Positions 1 through 8,202 of a DNA stretch of 64,000 nt are shown one piece after another. Position 1 is the first letter of the stretch. Each line of letters starts with the position of its first letter. The notes under the pieces are model-generated. The model was not told the DNA's origin. It saw only the letters and a program-made list of their open reading frames with translations, and ran no database searches. The DNA comes from Lacrimispora indolis DSM 755 (GTDB taxonomy: Bacteria > Bacillota > Clostridia > Lachnospirales > Lachnospiraceae): the NCBI RefSeq assembly GCF_000526995.1, contig NZ_AZUI01000001.1:5374001-5438000 (forward strand), given 5' to 3'. A program made the translations under genes and the position numbers.

Positions 1-319
1 GGTTATATTTGCATTGCGGAGCAGAGCAAGGTTCTCCATTTCTCCACAAATTACGTGAACCGTTTCGTGCAGCTCCTTATTGGAGTTTACCCCGGCCTCA
101 TAATAAAATACGTAACCGGAGCGGACACTCCTTCATGGTATTTTATCTGCTGCCCGTCTGCACCTGCATGCTCATTCGGCATGGGTTATATACTATATCT
201 TTACTCCTTTATTATACAATTTCAGAGAATTTTTGCAATCCTTTTCTCTGTTTTCACAAAAATGTCCCTTATGTCCTCTTTTGATATTACACGTTACAAG
301 ACCATACACTTATTAAAGT
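1..319. other. Left-edge region without a convincing gene
   Basis: I find no supportable complete gene here. On the minus strand there are two short overlapping frames: one starts at ATG 182 and stops after 31 codons, and another open frame runs off the left edge through about positions 1-125. Neither has a well-placed ribosome site and I recognise neither. They may be the start of a gene lying outside the window or a decayed gene. Confidence 0.3.
211..238 (-). promoter_or_regulatory. Candidate sigma-A promoter reading off the left edge
   Basis: On the minus strand TTGCAA (238-233) is followed after 16 bp by a perfect TATAAT (216-211). An AAGGAG lies just downstream (210-205), but no start codon sits at the usual distance. 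It lies downstream of the anti-sigma gene and points leftwards, so it would serve a gene beyond the window. Confidence 0.4.
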
Positions 320-1936
320 TTATGATCCAGCAGGATCATATCCGACCACAGTCCAGATACCGGTATCATCCTTGCGTATAAGACGTTTTAAATAAACGTA
401 CTTTGCAACAGATTTGTCATCCTTGATTTCTGCAACCGCATCAATCCCGTTATTGGAAATGATTTCGATGTTTTCATAAGCAATGGGATAATCTCCCACA
501 ATGCCTTCCGGCGACAAAAGCAGACTTGCAAATACCTGGGACACAAAAACCGGATCCAGCTTCCATGGAGAGTGGCCTGCATCAACGCTCTTCTGCTCAT
601 TCTCTTCCACTGATTGGTCCACTTCAACCTTAATCTGCGGTTCTCCGGTATGTTCACCACGTTCCGGTATCACTACCTTTCCTTGGGACAGGCCCTCTGC
701 AAAAATGGCCAATTTATCTAAGGGTACAGCTCCAAGTATACGGTATTCCATGCCGCCCTCCTGCCAGCGAATTGATTGGGTCTCCTCTATAGTTATGATT
801 TCAGCCTTATTTTCATTCACAGCTCCAAGAATTGCCGCAGAAGACGGCACAAGTGCTTCTGATGCTTCCGACTGGACCAGGAGAATGGTGTCCTCTAAAT
901 CTCCGTTTGAGTAATACAGCTTGATTGCCCCCTGCTCTTTTTCAACGGCAATCCGATTCAATGTGTACCCTTCTGCTGTCTGATCCGGAAGCTCGGGCAT
1001 AAAGCCGGCCAGCCTTTCTGCTTCTTCAAGAGAAGCAACCTCCTGTTCCTCATTCGTATCAACCGTTTCGTAACCCTCCGGCGTATCATAGGCAAGAAGG
1101 TTCCGGGGAATTTCATCAATGAATTCCATTGAGGTGTATTCTGCCTTGATCTGGACTGCATTCTGCATTGCCGAAACTCTTTGCAGAGGCAGGTCTGTCT
1201 CATCATCAACCCAGAGAAAATATGGGTCCCCTCCTTCCGGAGTGATTTGAAGCTTTGTGGCATCTCTTCCACTGATGACCTCCGGACCAATTGTTTTAAC
1301 TGTCTGTGCCCTTGAAACATTGTTAATTTCATTTCCAAGCTCAAAGGTAAACCGGAACCCATCGGGAAATGCAGGTAAAAGGTAAGCTGCCTTTTCCTCC
1401 GGCCGAAGCTGCCACTTCTGTTTCCCATTGTTGGCTGTTACGGTTCCTTTGGAAGTCCCTTCAAGGTCTAAAATATAGTAATTCCCATTCTTATCTGCCC
1501 ACACCTCTCTTTTTGACTGGGTTATGGTTTCCCCTAATCCGTTGGTCTCACTTACTTCTATGATTCCATGATAGGCCTGGATCCCCTTCATTGCCTTTTC
1601 CATCGCATATACGATACCAGCGTCCCTGTTGGGAAGGAAATAGTAGGCTGTCACAAAAAGCAGTATGGCTGCAGCAGCGGAAGTACAGAGCAATGCATAT
1701 TTTCTGAACGGGTTTCTTTTTGACTTTTCTCTCCCTGTTACGGAATTTACAAGACGCTGCTGGAATGAATCATCCGGATATTCGATTTCCCGGAGTGTTC
1801 TGACTTTTCTTACGGTTTCAAACAGAATCTCATCCTCTTTTTCTTCCTCCTGTAATCTGGTTATGTGCTCCCTGGGCGTCTTACCGGCATTTAAATTATC
1901 AATGTATTGGGATAATTTCCTTTCATCCATTCTCAT
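320..1936 (-). CDS. Transmembrane anti-sigma factor with large extracytoplasmic domain
   Basis: 538 residues. A charged cytoplasmic N-terminus of about 80 residues is followed by one hydrophobic segment near residues 80-103 and a long exported part. Residues about 108-280 resemble the RseB/LolA-like lipoprotein-binding fold (a VEVSETNG-type strand region, then a FLWVDDETDLPLQ segment), and the C-terminal half resembles DUF4367-type sensor domains. It starts 14 bp after the stop of the ECF sigma gene, in the same operon, which strongly implies it is that sigma factor's membrane anchor and sensor. AGGAGG precedes the start by 4 bp. There is no clear zinc-binding HxxxCxxC, so the sigma-binding part is not the ZAS type. 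The signal sensed cannot be told from the sequence. Confidence 0.8.
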   Translation of the reverse strand: MRMDERKLSQYIDNLNAGKTPREHITRLQEEEKEDEILFETVRKVRTLREIEYPDDSFQQRLVNSVTGREKSKRNPFRKYALLCTSAAAAILLFVTAYYFLPNRDAGIVYAMEKAMKGIQAYHGIIEVSETNGLGETITQSKREVWADKNGNYYILDLEGTSKGTVTANNGKQKWQLRPEEKAAYLLPAFPDGFRFTFELGNEINNVSRAQTVKTIGPEVISGRDATKLQITPEGGDPYFLWVDDETDLPLQRVSAMQNAVQIKAEYTSMEFIDEIPRNLLAYDTPEGYETVDTNEEQEVASLEEAERLAGFMPELPDQTAEGYTLNRIAVEKEQGAIKLYYSNGDLEDTILLVQSEASEALVPSSAAILGAVNENKAEIITIEETQSIRWQEGGMEYRILGAVPLDKLAIFAEGLSQGKVVIPERGEHTGEPQIKVEVDQSVEENEQKSVDAGHSPWKLDPVFVSQVFASLLLSPEGIVGDYPIAYENIEIISNNGIDAVAEIKDDKSVAKYVYLKRLIRKDDTGIWTVVGYDPAGS

Positions 1937-1950
1937 CTTTCCTCCTTACC

Positions 1951-2460
1951 TTATACTGTTTCCAGGATCTTCGCCAGGGTCTTTACCGCGCGCAGCTGTA
2001 AAACGCGGACAGCTCCTTCACTTTTCTGCATCAGCTTCGCAGTTTCAGCAACCGTATACCCTTTGATGATCCTTAATTCAATAACCGTCTGCTGTTCCTT
2101 GGTCAGACAGCCCATGGCCTCTTCTATCCGGCTCCTTTCGGTCAGTGAATCCGCAAAATCCTCCAGGGCGATCTCTTCCGGCTTCACATCTTCTATATTG
2201 ACACTGCTGTTCCGCCTTTTTTTCGCCCTCCATTGATCTCGAATGACATTCATTGCTATGATCTTTAAATATTTTTTGCATTCAAGGATGGTAACATCAT
2301 TCCTGTTTAAAAAAGAAATCGCCTTTACATAGGTTTCCTGTGTTATATCCTCCGCTTCTTCGCGATTTTGGACTTTATAATAAATGAAGCCATACAGCTC
2401 CCGCCAGGTATCCGCGCAAAGTTTTTCAATCATTTCCCTGTTGTTTTGTCTGTTCCTCAT
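1951..2460 (-). CDS. ECF-type RNA polymerase sigma factor
   Basis: 169 residues from the ATG at 2460, which has GGAGG 5 bp upstream; a start four codons earlier has no ribosome site. Region 2 is recognisable in the YGFIYYKVQNREEAEDITQE part (core and -10 binding), and region 4 as a helix-turn-helix in the C-terminal 50 residues (LTKEQQTVIELRIIKGYTVA, then the EGAVRVLQLRAVKTL recognition part). Sigma-70 group 4. Together with the downstream membrane anti-sigma it forms a signal-transduction pair, probably autoregulated as is usual for this family. No target promoter could be assigned in the window. Confidence 0.9.
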   Translation of the reverse strand: MRNRQNNREMIEKLCADTWRELYGFIYYKVQNREEAEDITQETYVKAISFLNRNDVTILECKKYLKIIAMNVIRDQWRAKKRRNSSVNIEDVKPEEIALEDFADSLTERSRIEEAMGCLTKEQQTVIELRIIKGYTVAETAKLMQKSEGAVRVLQLRAVKTLAKILETV

Positions 2461-2529
2461 TCCTGCCTCCATACTGTTGCAACATGCATCCTATATTTTA
2501 ACCGAATCAGTTAAGGCAAGCTCCACCTG

Positions 2530-2618
2530 ACAAACAGCGATAGCTGCTATTCGGTTATGCCCGGTAAAGCGGGGCAGAGCCTCCCCCGCACTATCGGGGA
2601 CGCTGTGAGCAAGTAACA
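2530..2618. other. GC-rich structured intergenic island
   Basis: Within the gap of about 390 bp between the ECF gene and the next start lies a GC-rich block with several potential stems: AGC-GATA-GCT near 2536; GCGGGG pairing with CCCCGC around 2567-2590; and ACAGCG near 2534 pairing with CGCTGT at 2601-2606. It runs directly into the palindromic repeat at 2619-2641. It has no open frame of note. It could be a small structured RNA or part of a dispersed repeat; the remaining gap is AT-rich and featureless. Confidence 0.3.
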
Positions 2619-2641
2619 AAGCGGATTTCGAATTTCCGCTT
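2619..2641. repeat. Palindromic intergenic repeat, copy 1
   Basis: AAGCGGAT and TCCGCTT arms flank TTCGAAT. A near-identical 23-bp element, followed by the same TTGAC-type flank in the opposite orientation, occurs at 48745-48767. Both are intergenic, which suggests a small dispersed hairpin repeat. Confidence 0.5.
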
Positions 2642-2852
2642 GACTGGCTGTTGTAATCCGGATCATGGTACGTACATACATAAAGACGCTTACGGCATAC
2701 AAAATGTTACGCGCAATTTTATTTTTTTGTAAATTACTATATGCTGAAACAACTTATTTATCAATGTTTATCATACCCCATTCCAAATCTGCAAAATAAC
2801 AAGACTTTTCGTATTCACATCACCGTTGACAAAAACAATGGGAGGAATTAGG

Positions 2853-2954
2853 ATGTCTGTAATGGTGACCGCGGCTGATGTGTTGATCAGAATCGAATCT
2901 ATTGGGGAGTCCTGGCACAGGAAATTGGGAAATCACCAAAACACAAATAAATGA
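2853..2954 (+). CDS. Possible 33-residue ORF upstream of HxlR regulator
   Basis: An ATG at 2853 has an excellent ribosome site (GGAGG, 7 bp spacing) and opens 33 codons ending in TGA at 2952-2954, 19 bp before the HxlR start. I do not recognise the peptide (it begins MSVMVTAADV). It may be a leader peptide, a small protein, or the truncated front of a lost gene. The strong ribosome site is the only real evidence. Confidence 0.3.
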   Translation: MSVMVTAADVLIRIESIGESWHRKLGNHQNTNK

Positions 2955-2973
2955 AAGGTTTGCAGGTGACGAT

Positions 2974-3333
2974 ATGAAAATACGCGATGTATACACTTGC
3001 CCCTTGGAATTGACCCATGATATTACAAAAGGGAAGTGGAAACCCATCATTTTATGGCAGCTTGGAAAAGGCGTTATGTCTTTGTCCCAGCTTGAGAAAG
3101 ACATTAAGGGCATTAATCAGAAAATGCTTCTTGAACAGCTAAAAGAACTGTTGGATTACGGAATGATAGCCAAGCATTCCTTTGAGGGATATCCGTTAAA
3201 AGTTGAATACTATTTGACTGAACGAGGCAAAAAGCTGTTGGATGCCATTACGATCATGCAAACCATAGGCATTGACATTATGAAAGAAAATGACATGGCT
3301 GACTTCTTAAAAGAAAACGGTTTTATAGACTAG
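2974..3333 (+). CDS. HxlR-family winged-helix transcriptional regulator
   Basis: 119 residues from the ATG at 2974, preceded by AGGTGA 4 bp upstream; an in-frame TTG further upstream lacks support. The HxlR signature is clear: a CPLELTHDITKGKWKPIILW start, then an LSQLEKDIKGINQKMLLEQL recognition region and a YPLKVEYYLTERGKKLL wing. This family usually forms dimers that control a neighbouring oxidoreductase or thiol/aldehyde-stress gene. The next gene downstream on the same strand, a PPOX flavoprotein, has its own promoter, so it is a candidate target rather than an operon partner. Confidence 0.9.
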   Translation: MKIRDVYTCPLELTHDITKGKWKPIILWQLGKGVMSLSQLEKDIKGINQKMLLEQLKELLDYGMIAKHSFEGYPLKVEYYLTERGKKLLDAITIMQTIGIDIMKENDMADFLKENGFID

Positions 3334-3357
3334 GCATACCCACAAAAATGTGTGTAA

Positions 3358-3386
3358 TTTACTGTCAGCTTTTTTTGTGTTATAGT
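3358..3386 (+). promoter_or_regulatory. Sigma-A promoter of the PPOX-family gene
   Basis: TTTACT (3358-3363), 17 bp, TATAGT (3381-3386), then AGGAGG about 18 bp further on and the ATG at 3419. The match and spacing are good. Confidence 0.6.
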
Positions 3387-3418
3387 TTTTCCACAGATAA
3401 ATTCAGGAGGGATATAAG

Positions 3419-3841
3419 ATGATGAGAGATGCAGTGCAGACCATCGGCAATTTAATCGATAAGCAGGGAGTTTCTTTTATAAGCTCCTTGGATGAGGATG
3501 GCTTTCCCAATACAAAGGCAATGCTGCCGCCAAGAAAACGGGATGGGATCAAAACCTTTTATTTTACTACAAATACGTCTTCCATGCGGGCCGCTCAATT
3601 TCACAGGAATCCAAAGGCATGTATTTATTTTTGTGACAAACGTTTTTTCCGGGGGGTTATGTTAAAGGGTACCATGGAAGTCTTAGAGGATGAAGAAAGC
3701 AAGGAAATGATCTGGCAAGAAGGTGATACCATGTATTATCCCAAAGGCGTTACTGATCCGGATTATTGTGTTTTAAAGTTTACAGCCCAGACAGGCCGGT
3801 ACTATGCCAATTTCAGTTCTGAAAACTTTGTTATTGACTGA
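3419..3841 (+). CDS. Pyridoxamine 5'-phosphate oxidase-like (PPOX) flavin protein
   Basis: 140 residues, start with AGGAGG 8 bp upstream. The sequence follows the split-barrel FMN-binding family: an early VSFISSLDEDGFPNTKAM strand pair, a TFYFTTNTSSMRAAQF FMN-binding loop with RNPKACIYF after it, and the C-terminal VLKFTAQTGRYYANF strand. Such short stand-alone proteins are general FMN-dependent reductases or heme/flavin binders; true PNPOx activity is unlikely because the PLP-site C-terminus is missing. It follows an HxlR regulator, which may control it. It ends at a bidirectional terminator shared with rpoN. Confidence 0.85.
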   Translation: MMRDAVQTIGNLIDKQGVSFISSLDEDGFPNTKAMLPPRKRDGIKTFYFTTNTSSMRAAQFHRNPKACIYFCDKRFFRGVMLKGTMEVLEDEESKEMIWQEGDTMYYPKGVTDPDYCVLKFTAQTGRYYANFSSENFVID

Positions 3842-3857
3842 TCCCTTTGTACAATTC

Positions 3858-3894
3858 AAAAGAGTCAACCAAAACTATATTAGTTGACTCTTTT
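3858..3894. terminator. Bidirectional terminator between PPOX gene and rpoN
   Basis: A perfect 12-bp stem (AAAAGAGTCAAC at 3858-3869 with GTTGACTCTTTT at 3883-3894) and a 13-nt loop, with T-rich tails on both strands. The last rpoN codons are inside the stem. Confidence 0.85.
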
Positions 3895-5250
3895 ATTGAT
3901 ATCATTTTTCACTTTCCGATCAAAGCTGCCGGGAATGCCTATGTCTTCACGATATTTGGCTATAACCCTGCGGGAAAGGTCAACCCCCTTCTTACCCAGT
4001 AATTCTGCCAGCTTTGAATCACTATATGGCTTTTCTTTATTCTCTCCATCCACCAGTTCCCGTATGAATTGTTTAACACCATCCGAATTAATCAAGCTGC
4101 CGTCATTTCCAGGAACTGGCGCTGAAAACAGATTTTTCATCAGAATGCAGCCTGCAGGAAACTGAAGATATTTATCTTTAACAGCACGGCTTATGGTTGA
4201 AGTACTGACTGACATCCTTTCTGCCGTTTGGGTCATGGTGCATGGTTTAAGCTTCCCTGAATACCGGAAAAACTCTTCCTGCTCTTCCAGTATTATATTT
4301 GTTATTTGAATAATCGTCTTACGTCTCTGTTCCACTGCATGAATCAGAAATCTCGCCCGCTCTAATTTTTTCTTAAAATATTCAAAAAGCTCCGGCTCTT
4401 TTACTTCAGCCATCATCTGGAGATAATAATCATTCAATTGATAACTCCCGCACCAATTATCATTGATTTCTATATTCCATTTCCCATCCGTGTCCATAGT
4501 AACGATAACATCCGGTATAATATATTGCTTTTGGCTCTCTCCGAACCCTTGCAGGGGCCTTGGATTTAATGTGCTGATAAGAGCAACATATCTCCTCGCC
4601 TGCGCAGAAGAGATATCAAGCGCACGGGTAATTGAACTGAGCTTTCCCTGAGATACATCTGTTAAATGATGAGAAATAATATATTTTAAGTTTTCATCAT
4701 CCAATCCCAGTATTCCAATCTGAATTAATAAACATTCTTCCAGATTCTTTGCAAAAATACCGGCGGGTTCCAGCTTTTTTAAATCTATTAAACATTTTTC
4801 GATCACCCGCTCACTTGCACCCGTCAGTTGAGCGATCTCCGGAACCTCTAAATCTATAAACCCATTACTATCCAGGCTATGAATTAAAAAATCAATGACT
4901 TTCAATTCTTTATCCGGGTAACGATCCAAGGCCAGCTGATCATAAACGTGGCTATGAATATTTTTAGTGTTTGAGATTTCCAAATCCTGGTCGTTTGTTC
5001 CTATACCTTCTTCATAAAATCCGGCAGAATTAGTTAAAGGCTTACAGTAATTTGACCGATACCAGGTCTGATATTCTTCTTGATCATAAGATTCGGTCCC
5101 AGTATTAGTCTGTTCCAGCAACGGATTTTCCATATATTCATTTTCCATAAACCGGTTCAGCTCGTAATTGCATAATGCAAGCAATTCCAGGGAAGATATC
5201 TGGTTTTGAGACAATAACTGACGCTGTTCAACAGTTAATTTTTGTTTCAT
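3880..5250 (-). CDS. rpoN: RNA polymerase sigma-54 factor RpoN
   Basis: 456 residues, full length. Region I at the N-terminus carries the activator-responsive leucine/glutamine pattern (LTVEQRQLLSQNQISSLELL). The core-binding domain occupies the middle, the helix-turn-helix that reads the -12 element lies near residues 345-370 (QTAERMSVSTSTISRAVKDK), and the RpoN box near the C-terminus reads SRRVIAKYRED (consensus ARRTVAKYRE). It binds -24/-12 promoters and depends on AAA+ activators. Three such activators and three matching promoters are in this window. AGGGAGG-like sequence precedes the ATG. The gene stands alone and ends in a bidirectional terminator. Confidence 0.97.
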   Translation of the reverse strand: MKQKLTVEQRQLLSQNQISSLELLALCNYELNRFMENEYMENPLLEQTNTGTESYDQEEYQTWYRSNYCKPLTNSAGFYEEGIGTNDQDLEISNTKNIHSHVYDQLALDRYPDKELKVIDFLIHSLDSNGFIDLEVPEIAQLTGASERVIEKCLIDLKKLEPAGIFAKNLEECLLIQIGILGLDDENLKYIISHHLTDVSQGKLSSITRALDISSAQARRYVALISTLNPRPLQGFGESQKQYIIPDVIVTMDTDGKWNIEINDNWCGSYQLNDYYLQMMAEVKEPELFEYFKKKLERARFLIHAVEQRRKTIIQITNIILEEQEEFFRYSGKLKPCTMTQTAERMSVSTSTISRAVKDKYLQFPAGCILMKNLFSAPVPGNDGSLINSDGVKQFIRELVDGENKEKPYSDSKLAELLGKKGVDLSRRVIAKYREDIGIPGSFDRKVKNDINKRVN

Positions 5251-5450
5251 AGCCGCCTCCCTTCTTAATTGATCCGGTATATCACATTATAGTATTGCAT
5301 TACAAATATAATACCATCTAAGTATATTACAAATCAAAATCCATATCAACTTATTTAATCTTGAAAAGAGCGAAGCTGTCCATCGCTCCGCTCATTTTCC
5401 CATCAAGAACGCCGCCTTTTAAAGGACTTGCTCTTATATCGTCCCTTTAT

Positions 5451-6479
5451 TTAACCAAGAATTGTAACTCCATCAATTAATTCCTTTTCAAATTCCACCC
5501 TATGATGCTTCGTATATAATCCCGGCGCCCCTCCTGTATGAATCATGATGATCTTCTCACCTTTTCTGATTTTCCCCTCCTGAACCATATCAATGATTGC
5601 GGCAAAGCATTTACCTGTGTAGCACGGATCGAGTAAAACGGCTTCTTTTCCTGCCATCAGACAAATGGAATCCCTTACCTCCTTTGAAGGAAGATTATAT
5701 CCGCCCCGGACATAATCCTTTTCAATATCAAAATCCTTTTGTCCGGCACTTATTTTCATTCCATATTTTTCTTTTACGCTGTCAAACAGTTCCACAATGG
5801 CCTTCTCTTTATCATCATCAAACGGAGAAATTGCCACACCGGTTAATTTCAGGCCGGAGTCTTCATTATTGAGCCCGCAATACAGTCCCATATAGGTACC
5901 CATACTGCCTACTGCAGAAATAACCCGTGCATCACCGATTCCCATGTCTGCCGCCTGCTTTGTGATCTCCACTGCACATTCATAATACCCAAGAATGCCT
6001 ATATCATCTGAGCCTCCAAGGGGTATGTAGTAAACGGTTTCCCCCTGTGCCTCATATTTTCTGATTGCATCCCTGACCAGTTCTTTATACTGTTCCGCAG
6101 ATGGACGGCCATCATCTTTTTTTATTATTACTTCAGCCCCCATCAACCGGTCCAATAATAAGTTTGCAGACAATTCTCCGGGATAATCCCCTATTGCAGC
6201 AATGGCACACCTCATATTATATTTAGCAGCCACTGCCGCTGTTAAACGTCCATGATTTGTTTGCACTCCGCCTTCAGTAACAAGCATCGTTGCCCCTTTA
6301 TCCTGGGCTTCCTTTAAAATATACTCCAGCTTCCGAAGCTTATTGCCTCCCATGCCCAGACCAGTCATATCATCGCGCTTAAGGTAGAATTTAATCCCTA
6401 ACTCTTCTGAGATATTTTTAAGATACTCCAAAGGAGTGGGTAAATTCAATAATGAGACTTTTTCCTGACCTAAAACCAT
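5451..6479 (-). CDS. dcyD: D-cysteine desulfhydrase / ACC deaminase family PLP enzyme
   Basis: 342 residues from the ATG at 6479; AGGAGG is 7-8 bp upstream, whereas the ATG two codons earlier is too close. It is a fold-type II PLP enzyme: the GGNKLRK motif puts the PLP lysine at about residue 47, the EGGVQTNHGR loop binds the substrate carboxylate, and HTGGAPGLY near the end binds the phosphate side. This subfamily cleaves D-cysteine to pyruvate, ammonia and sulfide, with ACC deaminase and L-cysteate lyase as alternatives. It is the last gene of a sigma-54 operon with a C-S lyase, a neutral amino acid symporter and a glutaredoxin-like protein, which supports a sulfur amino acid substrate. Confidence 0.85.
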   Translation of the reverse strand: MVLGQEKVSLLNLPTPLEYLKNISEELGIKFYLKRDDMTGLGMGGNKLRKLEYILKEAQDKGATMLVTEGGVQTNHGRLTAAVAAKYNMRCAIAAIGDYPGELSANLLLDRLMGAEVIIKKDDGRPSAEQYKELVRDAIRKYEAQGETVYYIPLGGSDDIGILGYYECAVEITKQAADMGIGDARVISAVGSMGTYMGLYCGLNNEDSGLKLTGVAISPFDDDKEKAIVELFDSVKEKYGMKISAGQKDFDIEKDYVRGGYNLPSKEVRDSICLMAGKEAVLLDPCYTGKCFAAIIDMVQEGKIRKGEKIIMIHTGGAPGLYTKHHRVEFEKELIDGVTILG

Positions 6480-6590
6480 AATCATACCTCCTCATACAGA
6501 TGCTATTGCTTTTACTTCTAAACATATAACGAATTGCCTTAGACTTATTACTCAATATTTAAAAACAGAACCAATCACCTTCTATGAATA

Positions 6591-6848
6591 TTACAGCTTT
6601 TCCAGCACTTCAGCCAGGCTTAAAGTTTTCGTTCCGTCTTCTAAAATAAAGAATGGAATCCCAATGCCGCCGCTTTTCTTAACCGCCTCATAAGCCGGCT
6701 CTGTTTCACGGGCAGCAAGATACGCTTTCAAGTCCTTTAAATCCGCTGACAAATTTTTGAAGTCCACATCAGCCTTCCCATCAATCAGTTTATACATTGC
6801 ATACAGTGTGTCCGGACATAAGTGACTTCCGATGATTGTTACTTTCAT
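6591..6848 (-). CDS. Small glutaredoxin-like thioredoxin-fold protein
   Basis: 85 residues (an ATG two codons earlier is also possible; the paralogue at 16002 starts at the equivalent MKVT). The fold begins MKVTIIGSHLCPDTLYA; the active-site motif is CPDT, so only the first cysteine remains, and GIGIPFFILEDG is the cis-proline and GSH-binding region. It lies 13 bp after the symporter gene and before the D-cysteine desulfhydrase. A monothiol disulfide or persulfide reductase role in cystine breakdown is my inference. The paralogue in the window keeps CPDC. Confidence 0.8.
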   Translation of the reverse strand: MKVTIIGSHLCPDTLYAMYKLIDGKADVDFKNLSADLKDLKAYLAARETEPAYEAVKKSGGIGIPFFILEDGTKTLSLAEVLEKL

Positions 6849-6866
6849 GGTCATTCTTCCTTTCCT

Positions 6867-8141
6867 TTATGCGGTAACATCCGGATTTTCAACTAATTCT
6901 TCGCTGCTCCCTGTTAAGTGATTATTAATCCACTTTTTCCCTTCAACCATTCTGGCTACCATCATGGAGGCAATAGCATCACCAGATGAATTTAAGCAGG
7001 TAGCTGCAGGGTCAAACAGAAAACCTAACGTTGCAATCAGCGGAAATGCCTCCGGAGGAAAACCAAAAAGACCGACAATCAACATTTCACCTACCAGGCC
7101 GCCCCCCGGCGCTCCTGACAATACAAACGCAGACAAAATCGCTACAACAATTGACATGGCATAAGTTCCCACACCGGTAAACGGCTGATTAAATACTCCA
7201 TACAAAAATGCAATCTTAACAATGGCGGATAACACCGAACCATCCATATGCATGGTTGCTCCCATGGGAAGAACAATTTCCCTAATATCCTTTGGGACTC
7301 CCATTTTGTCACATGCATCCAGATTCACCGGCAGGGTGGCCATTGAGCTTTGAGTTGCAAAAGCAGTCACTGCCGGAGTAGGAACAAATTTCAGCATACG
7401 GCGAATCCCTTCTTTTCCGCCTGCTATATAGGAATATAATGGAAAGAATATTACCACATAAACCAGGCAGAGCGGATAATACAAGATCATGGAACGGCCG
7501 TAATCACCAATCAGGCTCGGTCCAAACTCGCCTACTAAGTTGGCAAAATATGCGCCCAGGCCAATGGGAGCAAACTTCATGATCAAATTAACCATCTTCA
7601 TGATGATATCATTTAAGTTTATTAGCATTTTTCCAACTGGACTCTCGTCACCGCCGCATGCACTGACACAGAATCCAAACATAACAGAAAAAATGATCAG
7701 CGGAAGCATGTTCTGACGGCTTAAAAGATCCGGAAAATCTGAAACAGTAAGAGCTCCGACAATCATGTCACCAGCCGAAGCGGCTTCTCCGACATCTGCT
7801 GCGCTCATGGCAATTGTGGTGTTTGCAGCAGGCGGAAAAATGTTCACTGCAAACAGAACAAGTACGGCTGCCACTGCGCCGGTGCCGATAAAAACAATAA
7901 TGAGATTTACCAAAATACTCCCAAGGCGTTTCATATTTACCATGCTTCCCACTGCACTTGAAATAGAAACCAGGACCATTGGTACAACGATTGTAAACAT
8001 CAGGTTAAGAAAAATATCACCGAGGGGTTTCACAATTGTAGCTTTCTCTCCTGCAACCAATCCGAAAACTGACCCAATTAAGATTCCCAACACCAATAAA
8101 ATAGGGAACCGATAGCTTTTCCAAATATCACTTTTATTCAT
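6867..8141 (-). CDS. Dicarboxylate/amino acid:cation symporter (DAACS), neutral-type
   Basis: 424 residues with eight hydrophobic segments and two re-entrant loops of the GltPh/TcyP fold. The HP1 serine motif reads TQSSMATLP, TM7 has HMDGS where NMDGT is usual, HP2 has SGAPGGG, and TM8 reads FDPAATCLNSSGDA. By my alignment to GltPh from memory, the TM8 arginine that binds an acidic side chain is alanine here while the aspartate that binds the amino group is kept, so a neutral substrate such as cystine, cysteine or serine fits better than glutamate. It is the second gene of the sigma-54 operon, after the C-S lyase. The ribosome site AAGGAG is 10 bp from the ATG. Confidence 0.85.
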   Translation of the reverse strand: MNKSDIWKSYRFPILLVLGILIGSVFGLVAGEKATIVKPLGDIFLNLMFTIVVPMVLVSISSAVGSMVNMKRLGSILVNLIIVFIGTGAVAAVLVLFAVNIFPPAANTTIAMSAADVGEAASAGDMIVGALTVSDFPDLLSRQNMLPLIIFSVMFGFCVSACGGDESPVGKMLINLNDIIMKMVNLIMKFAPIGLGAYFANLVGEFGPSLIGDYGRSMILYYPLCLVYVVIFFPLYSYIAGGKEGIRRMLKFVPTPAVTAFATQSSMATLPVNLDACDKMGVPKDIREIVLPMGATMHMDGSVLSAIVKIAFLYGVFNQPFTGVGTYAMSIVVAILSAFVLSGAPGGGLVGEMLIVGLFGFPPEAFPLIATLGFLFDPAATCLNSSGDAIASMMVARMVEGKKWINNHLTGSSEELVENPDVTA

Positions 8142-8202
8142 AAATTCACTTCTCCTTTTTACCCCATAATTTTGACTTTAAGTGACTTTCATCATTTTTA
8201 TC

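Noticed and set aside
2903..2922. CTGGCACAGG resembling a sigma-54 -24 element before the HxlR gene
   Set aside because: The -12 part is TTGG at the wrong spacing and there is no activator gene nearby.
2902..2973. Upstream TTG start for the HxlR regulator
   Set aside because: It has no ribosome site, and the added residues are not like the family; the ATG at 2974 has AGGTGA at a good distance.
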